This document shows, in pieces, positions 18,930-28,107 of a stretch of 64,000 nucleotides of DNA. Position 1 is the first letter of the stretch, and each line of letters begins with the position of its first letter. The notes under the pieces were generated by a model that ran no database searches, was not told where the DNA came from, and worked only from the letters and a program-made list of their open reading frames with translations. Source of the stretch: Bauldia sp. (lineage in GTDB: Bacteria > Pseudomonadota > Alphaproteobacteria > Rhizobiales > Kaistiaceae); NCBI GenBank assembly GCA_022841545.1, contig JALHRF010000001.1, positions 1 to 64,000 of the forward strand, read 5' to 3'. The translations under genes and the position numbers were made by a program.

Positions 18930-19183
18930 CAGAACCCTCCCGCGCGAAGTCCGAAGCGGCGCCGCGCGCCGGACCTGCTGGCGCATAGCCCCTCGAGGCG
19001 GCTCAACTCGGCGCGCAGTGCCGGGATGTCGCCCTGGCCATACTGGACGCGACGGCGGACGCCGTTGCCGGCATCGAACTCAACGAGCTCTGCCCTGCGG
19101 CCCTCGAGCAGCGCGTAGTAGGCCTCGCGGATCCGCGGCAGCACGGCGCAAGGATCCGCGTAGTCGGTGTCGGCCGCCGTCAT
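18929..19183 (-). CDS. gpW-like head-tail joining protein
   Basis: IREAYYALLEGRRAELVEFDAGNGVRRRVQYGQGDIPALRAELSRLE. Confidence 0.75.
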   Translation of the reverse strand: MTAADTDYADPCAVLPRIREAYYALLEGRRAELVEFDAGNGVRRRVQYGQGDIPALRAELSRLEGLCASRSGARRRFGLRAGGF

Positions 19184-20769
19184 GTTGACGTGTCCCGGTC
19201 AGTGTCTTCGGCTCCGGGTGCCGTCGTGATGCCTTGGTGCTGGGCATCCGGCAGGCCGTAGGTCTCGCGCATCGCCTTCTCGCGGGCGCGCTGGGCATAG
19301 ACGTCCTCAATATCGTAGCCGAGATCCTCCGCAATCGCGGCGTCGGTCATGACGCCGAGGCGGCACCAGATCTCGTGCGCCTTCGCGGTCTTGAGGTCGT
19401 CGGCCTGCGGCTTCGGCGCACCGCGCCAGATCGCCCGAGAGGCGGCCGCCCGGTTGGCAAGGAAGCCAGCGAGCCCGCCCGGGAACGGAATGCCGCCGCG
19501 GGCGATCTCCTCCTCCAGCCAAGCCTCGTAGACCGCATTGCACAGCGGCGCGATGACATGGGCGCGGCGATAGAGCGTGATCTGGAAGATCTCGCCGGTG
19601 GCCATACGCACGCTCGAGTAAGTCGCGTTGGTGTAGTCGGCGGTAGCGCTCTCGTAGGTGAGGCCCATGCACCGCGCCAACTCGCGGAGGAGATGGGCGG
19701 CGAAGTCGCGGTAGTCCGAATGCGGGTGCTGCGCCCGATGGAGTTCGAGCTTCTGGCCGGGAAAGAGATGGGCAATCCGGCCATTGATGCCGAGGTTGAT
19801 TGTGGCCGTGTCGTACCAGCCGGACTGCGCCTGGATGTAGGCGTCCCACGGCGACACGCCGGTGGCAGCAAGCCGCGCCTGCTCCTGCGGCGTCAGCAGC
19901 CCGTTCAGTACCTCCTCGGTCGGCTCCTCCGAAGTGATCGACGCCGCAAACACCGTCTGCAGGATTGCCGCCGTGAGCGTCGCGTCCGACAGCTGGTCGA
20001 ACTGCCGCGCGACCTGCAGCGCCGGCGTCAGGGGGCTGATACCGCGCACCTGGCCCGGCATGCCGTCGAAGACGTGGATGACGCGCGTCCGCCCGAGGGT
20101 GTCCCGAGCGGCCACCTCCACTTCGACCGTGCCCAGCAGCGGATCCTTCCGGCTCGCGAGATAGCCGACCGGCATCCCATCCGGGTCCATCCGAACGCCC
20201 TGGACAACCCGGCGAAGGCTGTCGTCGCGGCGCGGGATCCGGTGTGGCGGGAGCAGCCGCACCTTGGTGCCGTAGCGGCCGCCGGGTCGCTCGCGCCACG
20301 GCAGCTCCGTCCAGATCTCGCCGGTGGCGAACCACGAACGGAAGGCGGCCGCCTGCATCAGGCCGAAGCTGCGTCGTCCCTCAATGTCGCATTCGTAGGC
20401 GCGGTCCGCCCACAGGCTCCAACGCTGTTCGACGAGTTGTGCCCATTGTTCGGCCTCGTCGCTCGACATGCCGAAGACGTCATTCTCCGGCATGGCCTTC
20501 AGCCGCAGCCCAGTGCCCACGGTGTTGGCGACCGCCTGATCGAGCGCGCCTGCGATCCAGCCGGAGTTCTGGATCAGGTCGGTTGTGCGCGCCGCTGCCA
20601 GGTCCCACGAAGCGCCGACATCGTCAGACGCGTCCCGAAGCGCCGGGCGCCAACCACCGAAGACGACGCCGCGATTGCCGCGCATGAAATCGGCACGGAC
20701 CGCCGGCGGCGCACTGCTCCGCCTCTGGGCCGGCGCGAGCCAGTCCCGGATGGTCGCGACCAAGCCCAC
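19180..20769 (-). CDS. Phage portal protein, lambda family
   Basis: RGVVFGGWRPALRDASDDVGASWDLAAARTTDLIQNSGWIAGALDQAVANTVGTGLRLKAMPE; next to terminase. Confidence 0.9.
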   Translation of the reverse strand: MGLVATIRDWLAPAQRRSSAPPAVRADFMRGNRGVVFGGWRPALRDASDDVGASWDLAAARTTDLIQNSGWIAGALDQAVANTVGTGLRLKAMPENDVFGMSSDEAEQWAQLVEQRWSLWADRAYECDIEGRRSFGLMQAAAFRSWFATGEIWTELPWRERPGGRYGTKVRLLPPHRIPRRDDSLRRVVQGVRMDPDGMPVGYLASRKDPLLGTVEVEVAARDTLGRTRVIHVFDGMPGQVRGISPLTPALQVARQFDQLSDATLTAAILQTVFAASITSEEPTEEVLNGLLTPQEQARLAATGVSPWDAYIQAQSGWYDTATINLGINGRIAHLFPGQKLELHRAQHPHSDYRDFAAHLLRELARCMGLTYESATADYTNATYSSVRMATGEIFQITLYRRAHVIAPLCNAVYEAWLEEEIARGGIPFPGGLAGFLANRAAASRAIWRGAPKPQADDLKTAKAHEIWCRLGVMTDAAIAEDLGYDIEDVYAQRAREKAMRETYGLPDAQHQGITTAPGAEDTDRDTST

Positions 20770-20773
20770 GATG

Positions 20774-23700
20774 TCACCTGTTCAGTCGCGACGAGAGGCC
20801 GGCAAATCGGATCCGAAGGTTGGGGTCGGCTGCCGCATGTGGCGCGGTGTCCGCGATCCGCGCTTCGTTCACTTCTGCACCGGCCCTCTCGATCGGCCCA
20901 TCGCCCGACCGCACCACACCTTCCGGAATGCGCTGGACGTTGAGCGAGTAGCCGATCGCCATGGCCAGCGCCTCACAATCGAGAAAGTGGTTCTGTCGCG
21001 AACGCTGGACCCATTGCGGCTTGCCGGTCCCCGTGTCGACGACGCGCACCTCCGAGACCAGCTGCTTGCAGTAGTCCTCGTCGATATCGTCGGGCACGAT
21101 GAAGCTGCCCGGCTGGTCCATCGGCGTCCGGATCCGTGAAACCAGCAGCGACTTGAAGAAGTCGGTCGAGAGCCAGACCAGATTGATCGAGTAGGACGCC
21201 TGCTTACCCTTCGGCGTCACCTCGATCTTCGACACCCGATAGGGCGGCGACATCGTGGCGCGGCCCTTGGTCGGCGATACCAGCCAGGCATAGCGGCGCG
21301 TGAACTCGTAGACCTTGTGCTCGTCGCCGGCGTCCGGCTTGTTCGGCCGGAAGCCCGAGTCGATGAACACCCGCTCGATCTGCATGCCACCGATCGGCAT
21401 CAGCATCTGATCGGCGAGCGCGTTCCAGACCTCGTCATCGTCGGTCGGTCCGAACAGCTGGCCGCGATCGATCAGCCAGGATGTCCCCCGTGAGCCGAAG
21501 CCGCGGATGGTGTAGAAGAGCGAGAGCTTCTGGACGTCGACCGCCATCCCGAGACGGAGCACACCATCCGGAAGCTCCTTCATCCGGTAGGGCTGCCGCC
21601 GCTGGAGGATCTCCTGGTAGTCGAGGGCATCGCGTCCCGACGCCGGGGTGTAGCACTCGCCGAAGCCGGCATTGAGCGCGGTCTGCAGCTGATCGGGGTC
21701 TCCGGACGCAAGCGCCCGGACATATCGCTCGACCCGAGTGCCCCAGGTGACGAACGGGCTGGCCAGTCCGCTCGCCCAGAAGCTGAGCACCGCGTTCTCG
21801 GCCGGTTCGCCAAGAACGTTCCCGTCATCCATCCACTGGCCGGGCGCGATGTATAGGCCGCGGGCGTTCATCTCCGCCTTGTCGTCGTCCTCGTGCAGAC
21901 CCCCGCAATGCGGACACGCGAGCTGAGCGGACCTGGCGGCCTCGGCCGGCGTGGCATTCTCCGGCCAGCGCATCTGCTCGAAGCGCGGCACGAAATAACG
22001 ATCGCAGTGGAGGCAGGGCCAGCAGAAGTGATGCCGCGTACCCGACTGCCATAGTCGCCAGATCGCGCTCTCGACCGCCTCCGGATCGCCGACCTTCCAG
22101 AAGGTCAGACCGCTCCGCGCATCCAGTTCCGTCTCAATCAGACCCCGCGATGGCGTCGACGTGATCGCGGTCACGAAGTCGGCGTAGGTCTCGCCGCGGG
22201 CCTCGACCAGGCCAAGGGGATCGCCCTGGCCCTTCACGTTGGCGAGCATCTCGTCATACTCGTCGACCAGCGCCAGCGCTGCCGGGCTCGACTTGAGCGC
22301 CGCCGACGACCCGGCATGCGCGAGCCGCACTGGCACGCCGGCAACGATCTTCAGCGTCTTCTTCATCCGCCGACCGCGCACGACCTTGGCAGCCAGCGTT
22401 TCGGCCTCGTCGAGTAGGTTCATCAGCCGCGGTTCGAACTGGTCGGTCAGGAAGTCGCGGATCGGTCCGACATAGAGGATCGGGGCCGGCCGCTGGTCGA
22501 GGCGAGCGCCAAGGACATCGAGCAGGCCGTCAGTGTTGTGCGTCGGCACCATGCGGTAGCCGGCGAGGAACAGGTGCGAGGGACTGTCGACGCCGATGCA
22601 GCGCACCGGCACCGACGGGACCGCGGCAATCTCCCGGATGTACCGCAGCTCCGCCATATGCGGCCGGCTCCGCGAATGATGCACCGATCCCAGGGCGTCC
22701 GTCTTGCGCTGCAGCCGGAACGGCGACCGTTCGCGGTAGGCAAGAAGGGCGACGCAGTAGAATGGGGTCCGGTACTTCCGAGACAACCGCTCGCGAAATC
22801 GCGGCTTGAACCCGAGGCTCACGGCCAAGTCGAACGCCTGCAAAGCCAGCGATTCATGCTTGGAGCAGAATTCAGCGCGGCCCCGGCTGGCGCCACCATC
22901 GGTGTCCATGAGTCCCTGCAGCAGCGCCATCCTCTGCGCCGCCGACGCCCGGAGGTACTGGGCGGGAATGTGCTTGTTTACGATCTGGCCGAGCGCACGA
23001 AGGCGCGACGACAGGTTCTCCGGATCGCGCGGGCCGGCTCCCGGAGCCGAAAGCTGCACGTCCCATGCACCGGACGTCGTGGTTCCGTACCAGCGCGCTT
23101 TGGTCTGCAAGCCTTCGGCACTCAGCTCGCCCATCATGGCGTCGAAGTCATCGCGGCCGATGGTGATCCGCGCCGATCGGCTGTTGCCGTCACCAAGCCA
23201 CGCGCCGAGGACATACGGCCGGACCGGCAATTCTGCGTCGGGCAGGTCGAGCGCACCGGTCACCGGGATGGCGAAGCGCGCGGCACCGTTGCCGAGCATC
23301 AGCCCTTGGTTCAGCATCTGCTCGGTGGTCAAGGTCTCCTGGGAACGGCCACCGTCGCGCGCCCATCGATCGGTCGTTACCGTCCATAGGTGATCAGCGT
23401 CCGCGACAATCTTCTCACCATCGTCGAACGTCACGCGATAGCAGGGCCGGTCGGTCTGGACCGGGCTGACGATCACAACCCGGCACGGTGCGCCATGCTC
23501 ATCGAACAGCGTGTCACCGACCCGCACGTCGGCCATCGTCGTCCACCCCTCCGGCGTCGGCAGGGGCGTGTCGAGGGCCAGCGATTTCCCCATCTGGGCC
23601 CCGCAAACCAGTACCACCCGTTTGTGGAGCCCGGCATGAACAGCGCGGACGACCGGAATGACGTAAGGCGTCAGGCTCGGATCACGCGGTCCCGGCAGCC

Positions 23701-23842
23701 CTGACGTCTCGGCATAGACCCGGTTCGCCCGCGCCCATTCATCCGGCGGCAGCTTGGGGCTGGGCCTGAGGATCGCCGTGGCCAGCTCCCAGAGCTGCCG
23801 CCTTTTCAGCGGCTCGCTCGGAAAGGCGCGAGAGGACACCAT
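20774..23842 (-). CDS. Terminase large subunit (GpA family) containing an in-frame intein
   Basis: Extein parts VVLVCGAQMGK + TDGLLDVLGARLDQRPAPILYVGP and downstream GpA-like sequence; intein 22535-23584. Confidence 0.9.
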   Translation of the reverse strand: MVSSRAFPSEPLKRRQLWELATAILRPSPKLPPDEWARANRVYAETSGLPGPRDPSLTPYVIPVVRAVHAGLHKRVVLVCGAQMGKSLALDTPLPTPEGWTTMADVRVGDTLFDEHGAPCRVVIVSPVQTDRPCYRVTFDDGEKIVADADHLWTVTTDRWARDGGRSQETLTTEQMLNQGLMLGNGAARFAIPVTGALDLPDAELPVRPYVLGAWLGDGNSRSARITIGRDDFDAMMGELSAEGLQTKARWYGTTTSGAWDVQLSAPGAGPRDPENLSSRLRALGQIVNKHIPAQYLRASAAQRMALLQGLMDTDGGASRGRAEFCSKHESLALQAFDLAVSLGFKPRFRERLSRKYRTPFYCVALLAYRERSPFRLQRKTDALGSVHHSRSRPHMAELRYIREIAAVPSVPVRCIGVDSPSHLFLAGYRMVPTHNTDGLLDVLGARLDQRPAPILYVGPIRDFLTDQFEPRLMNLLDEAETLAAKVVRGRRMKKTLKIVAGVPVRLAHAGSSAALKSSPAALALVDEYDEMLANVKGQGDPLGLVEARGETYADFVTAITSTPSRGLIETELDARSGLTFWKVGDPEAVESAIWRLWQSGTRHHFCWPCLHCDRYFVPRFEQMRWPENATPAEAARSAQLACPHCGGLHEDDDKAEMNARGLYIAPGQWMDDGNVLGEPAENAVLSFWASGLASPFVTWGTRVERYVRALASGDPDQLQTALNAGFGECYTPASGRDALDYQEILQRRQPYRMKELPDGVLRLGMAVDVQKLSLFYTIRGFGSRGTSWLIDRGQLFGPTDDDEVWNALADQMLMPIGGMQIERVFIDSGFRPNKPDAGDEHKVYEFTRRYAWLVSPTKGRATMSPPYRVSKIEVTPKGKQASYSINLVWLSTDFFKSLLVSRIRTPMDQPGSFIVPDDIDEDYCKQLVSEVRVVDTGTGKPQWVQRSRQNHFLDCEALAMAIGYSLNVQRIPEGVVRSGDGPIERAGAEVNEARIADTAPHAAADPNLRIRFAGLSSRLNR
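22535..23584 (-). other. Intein (about 350 aa, Ser1...His-Asn / +1 Thr) with LAGLIDADG-type homing endonuclease domain
   Basis: Block A SLALDTPLPTPEGWTTMADVRVGDTLFD; DOD-like LGAWLGDGN and LLQGLMDTDGG; C-terminal LFLAGYRMVPTHN|T. Confidence 0.92.
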
Positions 23843-24251
23843 CGACTTCCGTCTCGATCCTGTGGCGTTCGTCCATGATGCGCGTCAGCCTCGCCGGCAG
23901 CCCGGCCAGCTCCGATCGGACCGCGGCGGCGAACTCGGCCATGTCGGCGAGGGCATCCTCGAGCGGGATCAGGTCTCGCGATCGCTCGGCAATCCTCAAC
24001 TCGATCTCCAGCGCCCGGGCATCGCGCACCCGGCTGTCGGCGGCCGACTTGGCCGAGCGTCGCTCGTCGTCCTTGAGGTAGCGGAGGTAGCCCTGGACGG
24101 CACCGACAAGCTGCACCACGCCGCGCTTGTCGGCCTTCGGGACATATCCCTGCTTCTGCAGCTGCCGGATGCGCTCCTCGGAGATCATCAGGAGCCGTGC
24201 GGCCTGGCCGATAGGTATCAGACCAGACTGCTCGGCCACGCGCGCCTCCAC
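23739..24251 (-). CDS. Terminase small subunit (Nu1-like)
   Basis: N-terminal HTH IGQAARLLMISEERIRQLQKQGYVPKADKRGVVQLVGAVQGYLRYL; directly upstream of terminase large subunit. Confidence 0.8.
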   Translation of the reverse strand: MEARVAEQSGLIPIGQAARLLMISEERIRQLQKQGYVPKADKRGVVQLVGAVQGYLRYLKDDERRSAKSAADSRVRDARALEIELRIAERSRDLIPLEDALADMAEFAAAVRSELAGLPARLTRIMDERHRIETEVDGVLSRLSERAAEKAAALGAGHGDPQAQPQAAAG

Positions 24252-24350
24252 CTTTCTCGGGCCCGAGAAAGCAATGAAATGATCGACTTATCGACTTGGC
24301 TTCCGCCGCGGATCACGCCTGTATGCGATCACCAGAACGGAGACGCGGAC

Positions 24351-24572
24351 ATGGCAAGGACCAGGGACAACAGCGCGGCGGCAGCCGTTTTCATCGCGAA
24401 GAAGGGCGAGATCGACGCGATGCTCGGCCGGCTTCAGAGCCTCAGCGCCGACCACTTCAACGTCGACCCCGACCGGATCACTTGGGGCGACGTCGGCACG
24501 CTCAGCCACTACGCCGAGCTCCTCAAGCGCATCACCGACAGCGCCTTCCGCGAGGGCGAATTCGCCGACTGA
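24351..24572 (+). CDS. Small hypothetical protein
   Basis: MARTRDNSAAAAVFIAKKGEIDAMLGRLQSLSADHFNVDPDRITWGDVGTL. Confidence 0.65.
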   Translation: MARTRDNSAAAAVFIAKKGEIDAMLGRLQSLSADHFNVDPDRITWGDVGTLSHYAELLKRITDSAFREGEFAD

Positions 24573-24682
24573 GTCGACGCCCCCTTGCTTACCTGCTCCT
24601 GCCCCGCCGGCACGCGGGGCTCGGGGTCGTAGAAGGCTCGCGGATGGTCGCGGGCCCTCTCGAAACCCTGAAGGAGCCCACA

Positions 24683-25237
24683 ATGACCAAGCTCACCGAC
24701 ACCCAACTCATCGTCCTCGGCAAGGCCTGCGAACGTACCGACGGCGCAGTCTACCCGGTCACCACCAAGCTGAACGGCGGGGCACTTGCCAAGGTGCTCA
24801 ACAGCCTGATCGCCAAGGACCTCATCAAGGAGGTCCGCGCCAAGCGCGACGAGACGGTTTGGCGCCGCGATGACGAGGACCGCCCGCTCACCCTCTACGC
24901 CACCCCGGCCGCCTATCAGGCGCTCGGCATCGAGCAGGAGACTTCCGGGCAGGAAGCCGAGGCCTCCGAGAAGCCAAAGCGGACGCGCGTTGCGAAGGGC
25001 GCCAAGGTGACAAAGGAGAAGCCGACGTGCACGCGCGCCGACAGCAAGCAGGCGCAACTGATCGAGATGCTCAAGGCTCCGAAGGGGGCGACCATCGACG
25101 AAATCGTCGCCGCCTTCGGCTGGCAACCGCACACCGTGCGCGGCGCGATCGCCGGGGCGCTCAAGAAGAAGCTCGGCCTCGAGGTGACCTCCGAGAAGGT
25201 CGAGGGACGGGGCCGCGTATATCGGATCGTCGGCTAA
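24683..25237 (+). CDS. DUF3489-like protein
   Basis: MTKLTDTQLIVLGKACERTDGAVYPV...QLIEMLKAPKGATIDEIVAAFGWQPHTVRGAIAGALKKKLGLEV. Confidence 0.75.
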   Translation: MTKLTDTQLIVLGKACERTDGAVYPVTTKLNGGALAKVLNSLIAKDLIKEVRAKRDETVWRRDDEDRPLTLYATPAAYQALGIEQETSGQEAEASEKPKRTRVAKGAKVTKEKPTCTRADSKQAQLIEMLKAPKGATIDEIVAAFGWQPHTVRGAIAGALKKKLGLEVTSEKVEGRGRVYRIVG

Positions 25238-26567
25238 GCTCAGCCGAGACGTCTGCCGAGCGCTGCGCCGCGCCCGGCAGCGGCTCCGCCGGCGGCGGAG
25301 ATGACGTTCCCTCGGCGAGGGATTTCTCGGGTGTCCCACCGGCCAGGCGCTTGGCCTTCACACCCGCGAAGCTCGACCCCTCACCCTCCAGCGTTGCCGC
25401 CCTGCCGGTGAACTCCTGCCAGCGGCTGACGATCACGTCGACGTACTTCGGATCGAGTTCCATCAGGCGCGCGGCCCGGCCGGCGCGCTCGCAGGCGATC
25501 AGCGTCGTCCCCGAGCCGCCGAAGAGGTCGAGCACGATGTCCCGTGACTTCGACGAGTTGCGGATCGCGCGCTCGACCAGCTCCACCGGCTTCATCGTCG
25601 GATGCAGGTCGTTGGCCCGCGGCTTATCGTGGTGCCAGACGTCGCCCTGGTCCCGCGCGCCGCACCAGAAGTGTTCCGAACCCGCCTTCCACCCATAGAG
25701 GATCGGCTCGTACTGGCGCTGGTAGTCCGAGCGGCCGAGGGTGAAGGTGTTCTTCGCCCAGATCACGAAGGTCGACCACTTGCCACCGGCATCGAGCCAG
25801 GCGCGCTGGAGCGTATGGAGCTCGGACGAGCTCATGCAGACGTAGCAGGCGCCCTTGGTGACCGCGAGCAGGTTGGTGCACGCCGCCTCGAGGAACTTGG
25901 CGAATGAAGCGCCCAGCGCATCGTTGAGGATCCGGCGCCCCTTGCCAGGCGACTTCGCGCCTCCCTGGCCGCCGTAGTCCACGTTGTAGGGCGGGTCGGT
26001 GAATGCCATGTCGGCAAGCACGCCGCCCATCAGACGCTCGACGGCGGCCAAGGCCGTGGCGTCGCCGCATAGGACACGATGGTCGCCGAGGATCCACAGG
26101 TCCCCCGAACGCGAGGTGCTTTCGTCCGGCAGGGCGGGCGCGTCGTCCGGGTCGGTGAGACCTTCGAGCGTATCCTCTGACAGCAGCTCGGACAGCTGAT
26201 CGGCGTCGAAACCGGTCAGATCGAGATCGAAGCCGTCGAGCTTCAGATCCCCGAACTCGAGCTTGAGTAGTTCGTCATCCCACTCGGCGTTCTCGTGCGA
26301 GCGATTGTCCATCAGCCGGTAGGCGCGTACCTGCGCCGGGGTAAGACCCTCGGCGACGTGGACCGGCACCATCGTCAGGCCCAGGGCCTTCGCGGCCTCG
26401 AGCCGGGTGTGACCGACGATAACCACCATGTTCTCGTCGACGACGATCGGCTGTCGGAAGCCGAACTCGGCAATCGATGCCTTCACCGCGTCGATTGCCT
26501 TGGCGTTGTTCCGCGGGTTCCGCGCATAGGGGACCAGCCGCTCGACGGCCACGTCGGTGACGAGCAT
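25161..26567 (-). CDS. ParB-like domain fused to DNA methyltransferase (DPPY, beta-class motif order)
   Basis: RLVPYARNPRNNAKAIDAVKASIAEFGFRQPIVVDE; DPPYNVDYGG; VLDLFGGSGTTL. Confidence 0.88.
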   Translation of the reverse strand: MLVTDVAVERLVPYARNPRNNAKAIDAVKASIAEFGFRQPIVVDENMVVIVGHTRLEAAKALGLTMVPVHVAEGLTPAQVRAYRLMDNRSHENAEWDDELLKLEFGDLKLDGFDLDLTGFDADQLSELLSEDTLEGLTDPDDAPALPDESTSRSGDLWILGDHRVLCGDATALAAVERLMGGVLADMAFTDPPYNVDYGGQGGAKSPGKGRRILNDALGASFAKFLEAACTNLLAVTKGACYVCMSSSELHTLQRAWLDAGGKWSTFVIWAKNTFTLGRSDYQRQYEPILYGWKAGSEHFWCGARDQGDVWHHDKPRANDLHPTMKPVELVERAIRNSSKSRDIVLDLFGGSGTTLIACERAGRAARLMELDPKYVDVIVSRWQEFTGRAATLEGEGSSFAGVKAKRLAGGTPEKSLAEGTSSPPPAEPLPGAAQRSADVSAELSRRSDIRGPVPRPSRRSPRGRASS

Positions 26568-26700
26568 CAGAACACCTGTCGATATTGGGTGGGGGCCGGC
26601 CTTGCAAAGGCCCGCCCGTGGCGACAATCTCAGGTCAACAAACCGGTCATCGGGGTGAAAGCCGGCGGGGAATATTCGCTCCAAGCGGAAAGGCCGGCCT

Positions 26701-27849
26701 ATGCGCGTGTTGCTGACCTCGATCAGGGGCACCGGTCATGTGCGCCCGCTCTTGCCATACGCCCATGCGCTGCAGTCGCATGGCCACGACGTGCGCATCG
26801 CCACGCCGAGTGATGCTGCGGCGATGCTGGCGGCCGCCGGCGTGCATCACGTCGTTACCGAGCGGGCCAGCGACCAAGAGCTGTCCGCGTTCTGGTCCGC
26901 GAAGGGGAAGCTCACCAACGACGAAATGATCGCCATTGCAGTTTCCGACGTCTTCATCGGGATGAGCGCACGCCACGCCTTGCCCACGATCCTGTCGGAA
27001 ATCGAGACTTGGAGGCCGGACGTTGTCGTCCGCGAGTCCGTCGAGTTCGCGGGATTGGTCGCCGCCGAATTGCACGGAATTCCGAGTGCGATTGTCGAGG
27101 TGCACAACGGCCCGACCGAGGTCGGGCTGTATCGTCTGGCGACTGACAGTCTCGACGGTTTCCGGGCCCGGAACGGGTTGGCGCCAGACGGTGGCGCTGC
27201 CCTTCGCAGGCAACCTGGCTTCACGTCCTTTCCGGCCGCGATCGATGATGCCGCGCGGCCCCTGGACAGCCCGCCCCGGTTCCGGGTGCGCTCGGACCCG
27301 CCGGAGGCCGTCGATCCGCGGCGGCTTCCGTCATGGCGCAAGGCGCCGGAGCTTCCCTTCGTGTACGCCTCTTTCGGAACGGTTGCCGACGGCAAGAACC
27401 TATCCGCCTACCGCGCCGCGCTCGAGGCGATCGGCGGCCTCGAGGTTGAGGGCCTGCTGACGACGGGCCCTCACGTCGATCCGATGGATCTCGGCCCGGT
27501 CGCCGGCAAGGTGACGGTTGCTCCCTTTGTGGCGCAGGCCGAGGTCCTGGGCCATGCAGCCGTAGTGCTCTGCCACGGCGGGTCCGGTACATTGATAGGG
27601 GCGCTGGCCGCCGGCAAGCCGCTCGTCATTGTGCCCCTCTTCGCAGATCAGCCTCTCAATGCCGCCACGGTCGCGGCGACCGGCTGCGGGCTGGCGGTCC
27701 TTGAGATCGAGCCGGAGGCCATCCGTGGCGCGCTCGAGAAGGTGCTTTCCGACCCCCGCTTCGGTGAGGGGGCAAGGGCGGTCGCGGCGGAGATCGCGAC
27801 CCTGCCGGACATGGACGAGGCGGTCGCCAGACTGAACGCCATGGCCTGA
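26701..27849 (+). CDS. UGT/MGT-like glycosyltransferase
   Basis: MRVLLTSIRGTGHVRPLLPYAHALQSHGHDVRIATP; CHGGSGTLIGALAAGKPLVIVPLFADQPLNA. Confidence 0.85.
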   Translation: MRVLLTSIRGTGHVRPLLPYAHALQSHGHDVRIATPSDAAAMLAAAGVHHVVTERASDQELSAFWSAKGKLTNDEMIAIAVSDVFIGMSARHALPTILSEIETWRPDVVVRESVEFAGLVAAELHGIPSAIVEVHNGPTEVGLYRLATDSLDGFRARNGLAPDGGAALRRQPGFTSFPAAIDDAARPLDSPPRFRVRSDPPEAVDPRRLPSWRKAPELPFVYASFGTVADGKNLSAYRAALEAIGGLEVEGLLTTGPHVDPMDLGPVAGKVTVAPFVAQAEVLGHAAVVLCHGGSGTLIGALAAGKPLVIVPLFADQPLNAATVAATGCGLAVLEIEPEAIRGALEKVLSDPRFGEGARAVAAEIATLPDMDEAVARLNAMA

Positions 27850-28081
27850 TGGCTGGCACTTCGAGCTCCAGGCGCAGACATCCGCCCGAAGACGAGCCCG
27901 CCACCTTGCCGCCCCACCGAGACATCGGTTTACGAGCGTCGGAGTGCCCCGCAAGTCGATCGCTGAAACACCGAAAGCCGAGGAAATCGGCCGATCATTT
28001 CCAAAACAAAATGGAAAAATGAAACCGAGAAAAACACCCGAAAACCGGGCGGCGGCGCCAGCGCAACCCAGACGGGAGAAA

Positions 28082-28096
28082 TGGGGCTCCTAGCCC
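28082..28096 (-). terminator. Hairpin downstream of the gpZ-like gene
   Basis: GGGGCT-CCT-AGCCCC perfect stem; weak T tract. Confidence 0.35.
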
Positions 28097-28107
28097 CGCC
28101 CCACCCC

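Noticed and set aside
19234-20943. 569 aa plus-strand ORF
   Set aside because: Antisense to portal and terminase genes; low-complexity Arg/Ala/Asp composition.
26598-26612. GGCCTT-GCA-AAGGCC palindrome between the methyltransferase and glycosyltransferase genes
   Set aside because: Short 6 bp arms in GC-rich DNA; could be an operator but no independent support.
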